Shown piece after piece: positions 26,016-33,320 of a stretch of DNA of 64,000 bases; positions within the stretch are counted from its first letter, which is position 1, and every line of letters starts with the position of its first letter. The notes under the pieces were generated by a model. The model saw only the letters and a list, made by a program, of their open reading frames with translations, was not told the DNA's origin and did not search any database. Where the stretch lies: assembly GCA_963727535.1 (NCBI GenBank), contig CAVSGR010000004.1, positions 397,744-461,743 of the forward strand. The letters run 5' to 3'. Source of the DNA: RBG-16-34-14 sp963727535 (lineage in GTDB: Bacteria > Bacteroidota > Ignavibacteria > Ignavibacteriales > Ignavibacteriaceae). The position numbers and the translations under genes are program-made.

Positions 26016-26765
26016 ATGGAAAAAACAATAATAAAATTTAACGACGTAACTATTGGTTACGGTAAGAAGAAAATAATAGAGAATATTAGTGTTTCTATTT
26101 TTGAAAATGATTTTGTCGGCATCGTAGGACCAAATGGTGCCGGCAAAACTACATTTTTGAGAACATTGTTGGGAAACTTGAAACCTCTTTCCGGAACAAT
26201 TGAGAAAAACTCGCACAGGTTTGGGTATGTGCCGCAGAGAGATACAGTTCAGCCTTTACTTCCGTACACAGTTGCAGATGTAGTAATGATGGGAAGATAT
26301 TCTCTTATGGGTGTTTTTGACAACCCTTCAAAAAAAGATAGGGAAGCTGTTGATGTTAGTCTTGAATATGTGGGAATCCAGCATCTTAAAAATTATAACT
26401 ACAATAGTCTATCAGGCGGACAAAGACAAAGAACATTAATTGCGCGTGCACTTGCCGTAGAGCCAAATATTCTTATTCTTGATGAACCTACAAATGGAAT
26501 GGATACACCATCACACTATTCTTTGCTCGATCTTATTTCAAGATTACATGATCAGAATAAACTTACAATTCTTTTGGTTAGTCATCTTTTAAGTGATGTT
26601 GCAAATGGAGTTAAGAGATTAATCCTTATGGAAAAAGACTTCTTCCAGTACGGGTTAATTGATGAAGTTTTATCGGAAGAAAATTTAAGAAAAACGTATT
26701 CTTCGGATTTTCACGTAAACAAAATTGATGACGAATATGTTATAACATCAAAACACAGGAATTAA
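26016..26765 (+). CDS. znuC: Zinc/manganese ABC transporter ATPase
   Basis: A 249-residue ATP-binding subunit. Walker A GPNGAGKTTFLR lies near residue 40, the Q-loop RFGYVPQRD near 71, the signature LSGGQRQRTLIARAL near 137, Walker B LILDEPTNG near 157, and the H-loop VSHLLSD near 190. It powers uptake by the adjacent permease. The genes for binding protein, ATPase and permease lie within 35 bases of one another. Confidence 0.93.
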   Translation: MEKTIIKFNDVTIGYGKKKIIENISVSIFENDFVGIVGPNGAGKTTFLRTLLGNLKPLSGTIEKNSHRFGYVPQRDTVQPLLPYTVADVVMMGRYSLMGVFDNPSKKDREAVDVSLEYVGIQHLKNYNYNSLSGGQRQRTLIARALAVEPNILILDEPTNGMDTPSHYSLLDLISRLHDQNKLTILLVSHLLSDVANGVKRLILMEKDFFQYGLIDEVLSEENLRKTYSSDFHVNKIDDEYVITSKHRN

Positions 26766-26767
26766 AA

Positions 26768-27646
26768 TTGGAAACAGTAAATCAACTTATTCAACTTTTC
26801 CCTTATGCAATTATGGGAAGTATTTTAGCCGGTATGATCTGCGGATTTCTTGGAACCTTTGTTGTATCGCAAAGAGTAGTTTTTCTCGGTGCAACTCTAA
26901 CCCAGGTTTCTGTGGCTGGCGTTGCATTTTCTTTTCTTCATTTAATAAATGTCGAAGGGATTATTGCTTCATTATTCGGGATTACAGTAAGTGAACATTC
27001 ATTTCTTCATAATTTTGAACCGGCTTTCTTCTCACTTCTGTTTGCAGTTATAGTTGTTTTAATTTTTTCACAAACATACAGACAAAAAGTTTTAACACAG
27101 GATGGAATACTTGGAATAATTTTCGTTGTAGCGGTTGCATTAAGAATTATGTTTATCCAGAAAAGTCCTATTGCAGAAGTCTCTGAAGTTGAATCAATTC
27201 TAAAAGGTGATATTTTATTTATCGGGCAATCACAATTCTTTACTCTTTTAGGGATTTTTCTTTTTACATTAATCATTTTTACAGTTTTTCAGAAACAACT
27301 TAAGTTTGTAACATTTGATGCAGATTCTGCAAGTGCCCACGGAATTAATTCCAGGTTTTGGCTTCTTATTTTCTATATAGTTGTTGGAATGGGAATTTCT
27401 CTTACTACAAGATTTGTAGGGGATGTATTTACATTTTCTTACCTGATAATTCCTTCTTCGATAGGACTTTTAGTTTCTAAGCGGGTCTCTCAAGTTTTTT
27501 TCATAGCTGTTTTGGTAGGTGCTGTAATTCCACCGATTTCAATATTTTTAGCATTCAAATTTGATTTTTCAAGTGGTCCCGCTGCGGTTGTAACATCATT
27601 TGTTTTATTCCTAATTGTTTATGGCTATAAAAAGATAAAGGGTTAA
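26768..27646 (+). CDS. znuB: Zinc/manganese ABC transporter permease
   Basis: A 292-residue ABC-3 family membrane protein with about eight to nine spans. The family stretch GTFVVSQRVVFLGATLTQVSVAGVAFSFL is present near residue 30, with LLIFYIVVGMGISLTTRFVGDVFTFSYLIIPSSIG near 200 as a further conserved part. The start is TTG at 26768, three bases after the ATPase stop. It is the last gene of the uptake operon. Confidence 0.92.
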   Translation: METVNQLIQLFPYAIMGSILAGMICGFLGTFVVSQRVVFLGATLTQVSVAGVAFSFLHLINVEGIIASLFGITVSEHSFLHNFEPAFFSLLFAVIVVLIFSQTYRQKVLTQDGILGIIFVVAVALRIMFIQKSPIAEVSEVESILKGDILFIGQSQFFTLLGIFLFTLIIFTVFQKQLKFVTFDADSASAHGINSRFWLLIFYIVVGMGISLTTRFVGDVFTFSYLIIPSSIGLLVSKRVSQVFFIAVLVGAVIPPISIFLAFKFDFSSGPAAVVTSFVLFLIVYGYKKIKG

Positions 27647-27725
27647 GGATAAGTCCTGTTAAAATTTTAATAGTACACGATTTTTCTCTATATTCGAAGT
27701 AAGGAATTAAAACATTTCAGCTTAT

Positions 27726-27802
27726 GGAGAGGTGTCCGCCTTTGCTAAAGCTATGGCGGATAAAGGTGAGTGGCTGATCCCGCCAAGGCGGGATGCTAAA
27801 CC
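27726..27802 (+). repeat. Broken 5' half-copy of tRNA-Ser(GCT) carrying two mini-palindromes
   Basis: Bases 27726-27734 (GGAGAGGTG), 27765-27777 (GGTGAGTGGCTGA) and 27794-27802 (TGCTAAACC) match successive parts of the intact tRNA-Ser(GCT) at 27851. They are separated by a TCCGCC...GGCGGA hairpin (27735-27764) and a TCCCGCC/GGCGGGA hairpin (27778-27793). The half-copy therefore seems to have been hit twice by short palindromes. Confidence 0.75.
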
Positions 27803-27850
27803 TATATATTTCGTTCTTAGAAATTGATTATGTTTTAAAATTTCAGTCTA

Positions 27851-27939
27851 GGAGAGGTGGGTGAGTGGCTGAAACCAACGGTTTGCTAAACCGTCGTACG
27901 GGTAAAACTGTACCCCGGGTTCGAATCCCGGCCTCTCCG
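27851..27939 (+). tRNA. tRNA-Ser (GCT)
   Basis: A class II tRNA. Acceptor GGAGAGG pairs with CCTCTCC, discriminator G. Anticodon stem ACGGT/ACCGT with loop TTGCTAA gives anticodon GCT. The variable arm is TACGGGTAAAACTGTA, and the T arm CCGGG/CCCGG. CCA is not encoded. Its last 15 bases are repeated exactly at 31951-31965. Confidence 0.95.
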
Positions 27940-27975
27940 CAGTATTGGAAATGCTATAGATAGGGGGCATCTATT

Positions 27976-28227
27976 ATGTTTTATGTATATGTTCTAAAGT
28001 CGATTAATTCAAATCATTATTACGTCGGTCATACTTCTGAATTTCAAGGAAGATTGTCCAGTCACAATTCGGGTTTGGTTAAATCAACTAAAAAATATCT
28101 TCCTTGGAAAATTGTTTATACTGAAACCTTCAAAACAAAATCTGAAGCTTATAGAAGAGAATTACAAATCGAGTCTTACAAAGGTGGAAATGCATTTAAG
28201 AAACTTATTAATTCGACGAGTGGCTGA
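27976..28227 (+). CDS. Small GIY-YIG endonuclease-like protein, tRNA-Ser(GCT)-linked
   Basis: An 83-residue GIY-YIG domain: MFYVYVLKSINS, YYVGHTSEFQGRLSSHN. It begins 36 bases after tRNA-Ser(GCT). Its final codons and stop (STSG, TGA) are read from GAGTGGCTGA at 28218-28227, a ten-base match to the D arm of the same tRNA. As at 2672, a tRNA fragment supplies the stop codon. It forms the left end of the island ending at 31965. Confidence 0.85.
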   Translation: MFYVYVLKSINSNHYYVGHTSEFQGRLSSHNSGLVKSTKKYLPWKIVYTETFKTKSEAYRRELQIESYKGGNAFKKLINSTSG

Positions 28228-28332
28228 CCCCGCCAAAGTTCGGACAGAAGAAAAAGCATTTGACTGACATAAACAAGAAATATCATAAACTAATGCTGCT
28301 GGTAAGGAGCAGCTCGTTAGACTTTAGTATAC

Positions 28333-29195
28333 ATGAAAACAATTCCTCTAAGATTTATTAATACAAATCCAAAAGCGCTGAATGATTCTGAAACTTTTAG
28401 CATTCGGGACGTTCATGAATTAATGACTGGAAAAGACTTGGTTCAGGATATTCACAGGCATGATTTCTTTTTCATACTTGCTTTAAGAAAAGGTAAAGGT
28501 GAGCATACAATAGATTTTACTCCTTACAAGATTAAAAACAATTCTATTTTCTTTATGCGCCCGGGTCAGGTTCACCAATTAGTCCTTAAAGCGGGAAGTA
28601 CCGGATATTTGATGCAGTTTAAAAGAACTTCTATTCCTCGAATGATAAAGAATCACGGCTGTTGTTGAGAAAAGCAAGCAGTAAAAGCCTTCACCAATTA
28701 GATGCAGAATCGTTTAAAAAATTATTTTCAATAATGACAAGTATCTTTCAAGAGAGCCTTGATAAAAAAGAAAAATATTCTGAAGTAATTGAAGCGAGCC
28801 TCGGGATTTTCTTAATCGAATTGGTCCGGCATCAACAAAAGGGTGAAAGTGATATTGATAAAAACACAGCATTCAATCAGGACCGCTTAGAGGAATTTTC
28901 TGAGCTTCTGAATATTCATATTTCCGTAAATAAACAAGCATCTCAATACGCTGAAATGCTTAACCTCACACCGTATCAGCTAAATACAATCACTAAGACA
29001 GCATTAGGTAAGACAAGTTCTGAACTTATAAACGAACAAATTATCCTTGAATCAAAACGATACCTCCTTTCAACATCAAACCAGGTTAAAGAAATTGCCT
29101 ATCATCTTGGTTATGAGGATGCTTCCTATTTCATAAGGTTTTTTAAAAAGCATACCGGACTCTCACCAGAAGCTTTCAGACATAATTTCAGTTAA
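28333..29195 (+). pseudogene. AraC-family regulator, frameshifted
   Basis: Bases 28333-28660 encode the N-terminal cupin-like sensor half (IHRHDFFFILALRKGKGEHTIDF, RPGQVHQLVLKAG). After MIKNHGCC the frame stops at 28668. Another frame from 28662 continues with the linker (LRKASSKSLHQLDAESFKKL) and the double helix-turn-helix (SQYAEMLNLTPYQLNTITKTALGK; VKEIAYHLGYEDASYFIRFFKKHTGLSPEAFR). One lost base near 28655-28662 accounts for it. If real, the regulator is dead; it could be an assembly indel. Its likely target is the DUF2938 gene downstream. Confidence 0.82.
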
Positions 29196-29287
29196 GTCCT
29201 GTTAAACTGCATTTTTGTCCTATCATTCTGATTTCTTCAAATGCTATTTTTTGAAAGATAAAATTAATTATTCAAAAGGTAGTATGT

Positions 29288-29776
29288 ATGAATTCAAATA
29301 TGATTTTAAGAATAGTTGTTATCGGGATAGGAGCAACACTAATTGTTGATTTCTGGGGCTTCATACAAAGCTTATTTAAAATTAAATCTCTTGATTATCG
29401 TTATGTCGGTCGGTGGATAGCTAACTTTTCTAAAGGTAAATTTTATCATAAAAATATAATGAAGACACTACCGGTTCGGAGTGAGTTATTGATAGGCTGG
29501 ACAGCTCATTATCTTATTGGTATTACTTTTTCATTTCTGCTGATTCTGGTGTATGGAAAAGAATGGTTAGAAAAACCATTATATTATCCCGCCGTCTTTA
29601 TAGGGATAATAACCGTTATTGCTCCATTCATTATTATGCAGCCGGCTTTAGGTTTTGGGATTGCATCATCTAAACTACCAGAACCGAACTTAAGAAGATT
29701 TAAAAGTTTGCTCACCCATTTGATTTTTGGTATAGGATTATATTTAAGTGCAATCCTATTAAACAAAATGCAATAG
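29288..29776 (+). CDS. DUF2938 membrane protein
   Basis: A 162-residue protein with four spans, typical of DUF2938 (GIGATLIVDFWGFIQ, GRWIANFSKGKF, GWTAHYLIGITFSFLL, PFIIMQPALGFGIASSKLP, THLIFGIGLYLSAILL). The biochemical function of the family is unknown. DUF2938 genes are often found next to AraC-type regulators, as here. Confidence 0.85.
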   Translation: MNSNMILRIVVIGIGATLIVDFWGFIQSLFKIKSLDYRYVGRWIANFSKGKFYHKNIMKTLPVRSELLIGWTAHYLIGITFSFLLILVYGKEWLEKPLYYPAVFIGIITVIAPFIIMQPALGFGIASSKLPEPNLRRFKSLLTHLIFGIGLYLSAILLNKMQ

Positions 29777-30036
29777 TTAGCCGTGAATAAACTAATTTTT
29801 ATTTTGTGAATTAGCGACGAAATCCTAACTATACCAACCAGATAAAAAATAAAGACATAACATTTGTAATTATAGGAATAAGTACAGAAATCGTAACTTT
29901 AGAATTTGGTGGTTTCACTTCAATATAGGCAGGCACATTAGCCGTGACTTAATAAATTCGTTGTCGAATTCTTTAAGACAAGTTGTATCTCTTAATTTTA
30001 ATATGTATTTATCCTAGGTATCAATTTTCATTTTCC

Positions 30037-30306
30037 CTAACCGCCGCACGCTTACTTTTAAGCCTACGGTAAATAACCGCTCCTTTGGTGTCAGTTATAA
30101 ATTAAGCTTATTAAATTTGCTGCTAAATATAACCGGCGCTTCAAAACAACCGCACTTACGCGTCCGTATTTGAGTTAATATTATTTGCTTCCGTCAATTC
30201 GTTGACACTGTTTTTTTCGGTCGTTTTTCGTCTTCTTGTTTTAGTTTATTTCCCAAAATCATTGGTTAGCATCCGGGCAGCGGTTTAGCTACACGCTGTT
30301 AGCCAA
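30037..30306. other. Decayed attC-like arms in gene-free region
   Basis: The stretch 29777-30329 has no gene. It holds several arms like those of the attC sites at 46-52 kb: CCCTAACCGCCGC (30036), AAATAACCGCTCC (30071), TATAACCGGCGC (30128), and on the right CAGCGGTTTAGC with GTTAGCC (30279-30304), which would pair with the second arm. I cannot assemble one clean site. It may be leftovers of cassette deletions. Confidence 0.35.
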
Positions 30307-30329
30307 CTAAAAAATTAAAAAGGAGTTCT

Positions 30330-31040
30330 ATGAAATCATTATTTTGTTTGGAATGCCCAAAGGCAAAATTTTCTGTCGGAATTTATTTATTTACCATATT
30401 TATTAGTACTATTTTGATAGGGTGCGCTGCAACACCTACATTTATTAAATCAGATTATGATCAAAAACAGATCAAATCAATTGCAATAATGCCCGTGATT
30501 GATAAAAGAAAAATAGATGAAGATATAGTTCAATCACGGGAGAGCTTATCAAATATTGAAGAATTATTATCAAAAAAAATTAGGGATAAAAACTATGATG
30601 TTTTATTGCCGGGCTCTGTGAAGGATATCATAAAGGAAAAATCAATTGAAAATATGTCTCCCGAAAACTTATGTTCACTACTAAAGGTTGACGGAATTCT
30701 ATACAGTGAGCTATTCGATTATAGCGATCAGTTTTTTATACATCATTCGATAAAAATGGGTCTTAAAATTTTTGATGCAAAAGGCGATAGTTTATGGATA
30801 AATGATCTGGATGATAGTGACAGACCGTACCTGTCTGCAATTGGTACTTCGCTGGGTTGGGCAATCGGCGTAGCCGTTGACAACAAAATATCTTCAAAAA
30901 ATAAATTGCCAACAATTCTTGCCGGTGTGGCCGCCGCCGAATTAGTATATGTTATTGTAGATGGAGTTAGTGATGAAACATCTCAGAGTATTGATAAAGT
31001 ATTAAAATCATTACCTGAAAGAAAAGGTTCTATGAAATGA
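30330..31040 (+). CDS. Lipoprotein, DUF799/GNA1162-like
   Basis: A 236-residue protein with a lipobox (ILIGCAA, Cys near 32), so it is lipid-anchored in the envelope. The core KSIAIMPVIDKR, LSKKIRDKNYDVLLPGSVKDI and KVDGILYSELFDY resembles the GNA1162/DUF799 lipoprotein family, which helps assemble outer-membrane or secretion structures. GGAG lies just before the ATG. Assignment to the family is by pattern only. Confidence 0.62.
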   Translation: MKSLFCLECPKAKFSVGIYLFTIFISTILIGCAATPTFIKSDYDQKQIKSIAIMPVIDKRKIDEDIVQSRESLSNIEELLSKKIRDKNYDVLLPGSVKDIIKEKSIENMSPENLCSLLKVDGILYSELFDYSDQFFIHHSIKMGLKIFDAKGDSLWINDLDDSDRPYLSAIGTSLGWAIGVAVDNKISSKNKLPTILAGVAAAELVYVIVDGVSDETSQSIDKVLKSLPERKGSMK

Positions 31041-31141
31041 AATTAATATTTGTTTTACTCTACAACAAAAATAAAAATAATTCTTAAGCAAATCGAATTA
31101 TAATTTCTTTAAAGCAGACACAAAACAAAGGAAAAAGTACA

Positions 31142-31843
31142 ATGACTACTAACAAACGAGTTATAACATCACCGAGAAATATTGCGATGGCGGCGGGTGT
31201 ACTTTACCTGCTCACCTTTGTCTCCATCCCGACTCTTACTCTCTATAGTTCGGTACACGATCCTAACTACGTCGTCGGCTCCGGGCAGGATACTTCAGTC
31301 ATCATCGGCGGCATCTTGGAGATCGTTGTGGCTTTGGCAGGGATCGGCACCGCCGTCGTTCTCTTCCCGCTGCTCAGGAAACAAAACGAAAGTTTCGCAC
31401 TCGGTCTTGTTGCTGCACGAATCCTGGAATCCAGCACTATATTCGTTGGCGTGGCGTTCATATTATCTATTGTGACTTTGCGTCAGACCGGAGCTGGAGC
31501 TGATGCTTTAATCACCAGCCATGCGCTTGTCGTGCTGTATGACCGCATCTTCCTGCTCGGGCAAAGCTTTATGCCTGCAGTATGCGATCTGTTGCTAGGA
31601 TTACTGCTGTATAAGTCGCGCCTGGTACCCCGAGCCCTTGCTTTGATCGGAATTGTTGGAGCGCCCATACTTGTCGTTGGTTACATTGCGGTGATGTTTG
31701 ATCTTATCGGGCGACTTTCCCCCTTGGCAGCTCTATCTGCTGTTCCGGTGGCACTGTTTGAGTTTTCTCTGGGAGTCTGGCTGGTTGTCAAAGGTTTCAA
31801 TCCTTCAGCCCCTTTAGTAATAGCTATTAAAACAATTAATTAA
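31142..31843 (+). CDS. DUF4386 membrane protein, foreign base composition
   Basis: A 233-residue protein with six spans. The DUF4386 opening SPRNIAMAAGVLYLLTFVSIP is present, with RILESSTIFVGVAFIL and PRALALIGIVGAPILVVGYIAVMFDLIG further in. The function of the family is unknown. Codon use is strikingly GC-rich compared with both neighbours (for example GCGATGGCGGCGGGTG), so it was probably acquired recently. The tail (IAIKTIN) is AT-rich again, as if the gene's end was joined to local DNA. Confidence 0.82.
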   Translation: MTTNKRVITSPRNIAMAAGVLYLLTFVSIPTLTLYSSVHDPNYVVGSGQDTSVIIGGILEIVVALAGIGTAVVLFPLLRKQNESFALGLVAARILESSTIFVGVAFILSIVTLRQTGAGADALITSHALVVLYDRIFLLGQSFMPAVCDLLLGLLLYKSRLVPRALALIGIVGAPILVVGYIAVMFDLIGRLSPLAALSAVPVALFEFSLGVWLVVKGFNPSAPLVIAIKTIN

Positions 31844-31883
31844 TTAATATAAATAAAAAACTAAACGTCTGGAGTAGTACCTC

Positions 31884-31949
31884 AAAACAGTTTCAGGAAT
31901 AGCATTTCCCAAGAAACGAATTTTAACCTACGAAGCCTTGGCGAAGTAG
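31884..31949 (+). pseudogene. C-terminal remnant of a GIY-YIG protein
   Basis: Twenty-one codons read KTVSGIAFPKKRILTYEALA then K and stop. They match the end of the protein at 4835-5095 (KTGSGIAFSRKRILTYEALA, K) in all but three positions. The start and GIY-YIG core are gone. The last part is a palindrome (31927-31950) also found at 5073-5096, and a tRNA-Ser 3' end follows at once. Confidence 0.8.
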
Positions 31950-31950
31950 G

Positions 31951-31965
31951 TCCCGGCCTCTCCGC
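31951..31965 (+). repeat. Displaced 3' end of tRNA-Ser(GCT); right boundary repeat
   Basis: TCCCGGCCTCTCCGC is identical to bases 27926-27940 of tRNA-Ser(GCT). No tRNA body lies upstream of this copy. Confidence 0.8.
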
Positions 31966-32133
31966 TCTACTTTACCAAGGTTTACTATCAGAAACTTCAA
32001 ATGGGGGTGAGTCATTATAGCTTCTCCCTACATTATTCCAAAATTGATTAACAATCCTTTTTGCTTACTAAGTTTGATTATCAAGAGCCTATTTGATAAT
32101 TTTCAATTCTAATAAAGAATATTTACGGCACCG

Positions 32134-33303
32134 ATGAAGAAATTTAATGGAGTAGACTATTTTAATATCAAATCTCTTCTTTCTGAAGAAGAGATAATGA
32201 TACGTGATCTTGTAAGAGAATTTGTATCGGAAGAAATAATTCCCATAATTGAAGAATATAACCGGGAAGGCAAATTTCCATTACAGCTTGTTCCTAAAAT
32301 GGCGGAGATAGGTTTATTCGGTTCAAACTTACCATCTCAATATGGCGGTTCCGATATGAATAATGTAGCTTATGGACTTGTTATGCAGGAACTTGAAAGA
32401 GGGGACAGTGGAATAAGAAGTTTTGCTTCTGTACAAAGTGCACTCGTTATGTATCCTATTTTTACCTTTGGAAGCGAGCAACAGAAAGAAAAATGGCTTC
32501 CCCAATTAGCTAAAGGAGAAAAGATAGGATGTTTCGGTTTAACTGAACCTGATTATGGTTCAAACCCGGGAGGTATGGTAACTAAAGCTGAAAAGGTTGA
32601 AGGAGGCTATAAAATCAACGGCGCAAAGATGTGGATTACAAACGGGACTATTGCTGATGTTGCTGTTGTTTGGGCTAAGCTTGATGGTGTGGTAAAGGGT
32701 TTTCTAGTTGAAAAAGGAATGAAAGGATTTTCTGCACCGGAAATGAAGGGGAAACATTCATTGCGTGCATCTGTAACGTCAGAATTAGTATTTGAAGATG
32801 TTGTTGTTCCCGAAGAAAACGTGTTACCCAAAACTGAAGGTTTGAAGAATCCGCTGATGTGTTTGAACCAGGCACGATATGGAATAGCCTGGGGCGTTGT
32901 CGGTTCAATGATGGCTTGTTATGATGCTGCATTAAATTATGCGAAATCAAGAGTGCAATTCAGTAAACCGATTGCCGCTTATCAGATTACACAAGAAAAA
33001 TTAGTATATATGCTGACGGAAATAACAAAAGCTCAGCTTCTTAATATTCAACTTGGCAGAATGAAAGATAACGGAACATTGAATCACACACACGTTTCGT
33101 TAGCTAAAAGAAATAATTGTGAAAAAGCTCTGGACATTGCGAGAGTAGCAAGAGAAATATTTGGCGCCAACGGTATTCTTGATGAATATCCTGTCATGAG
33201 ACATTCCGCTAATCTCGAATCGGTCAAGACTTATGAAGGAACTCACGAAATGCATACACTCATTATCGGTGAGGATATAACAGGATTCGCAGCCTTTGAC
33301 TAA
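32134..33303 (+). CDS. gcdH: Glutaryl-CoA dehydrogenase-like acyl-CoA dehydrogenase
   Basis: A 389-residue FAD enzyme that oxidises glutaryl-CoA to crotonyl-CoA with loss of CO2, in lysine and tryptophan breakdown. GCFGLTEPDYGSNPGGMVT (near 129), KMWITNGTIADVAVVWAK (near 165) and the C-terminal KTYEGTHEMHTLIIGEDITGFAAF with the catalytic Glu are those of the glutaryl-CoA type rather than short-chain dehydrogenases. RSFASVQSALVMYPI is likewise characteristic. It stands directly upstream of guaB but without a metabolic link. Confidence 0.9.
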   Translation: MKKFNGVDYFNIKSLLSEEEIMIRDLVREFVSEEIIPIIEEYNREGKFPLQLVPKMAEIGLFGSNLPSQYGGSDMNNVAYGLVMQELERGDSGIRSFASVQSALVMYPIFTFGSEQQKEKWLPQLAKGEKIGCFGLTEPDYGSNPGGMVTKAEKVEGGYKINGAKMWITNGTIADVAVVWAKLDGVVKGFLVEKGMKGFSAPEMKGKHSLRASVTSELVFEDVVVPEENVLPKTEGLKNPLMCLNQARYGIAWGVVGSMMACYDAALNYAKSRVQFSKPIAAYQITQEKLVYMLTEITKAQLLNIQLGRMKDNGTLNHTHVSLAKRNNCEKALDIARVAREIFGANGILDEYPVMRHSANLESVKTYEGTHEMHTLIIGEDITGFAAFD

Positions 33304-33320
33304 TTAAACCTGGAGGAAAG

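Larger units (their letters stand above)
27926..31965. mobile_element. Putative ~4 kb genomic island at tRNA-Ser(GCT)
   Basis: The 15-base tRNA 3' end TCCCGGCCTCTCCGC occurs at 27926-27940 inside the intact tRNA and again at 31951-31965. Both ends also carry GIY-YIG sequence: an intact gene on the left and a 21-codon remnant on the right. Inside are a split AraC gene, a DUF2938 gene, attC-like debris, a lipoprotein gene and a DUF4386 gene of clearly higher GC. No tyrosine or serine integrase is present. The bounds are inferred from the repeat. Confidence 0.6.
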
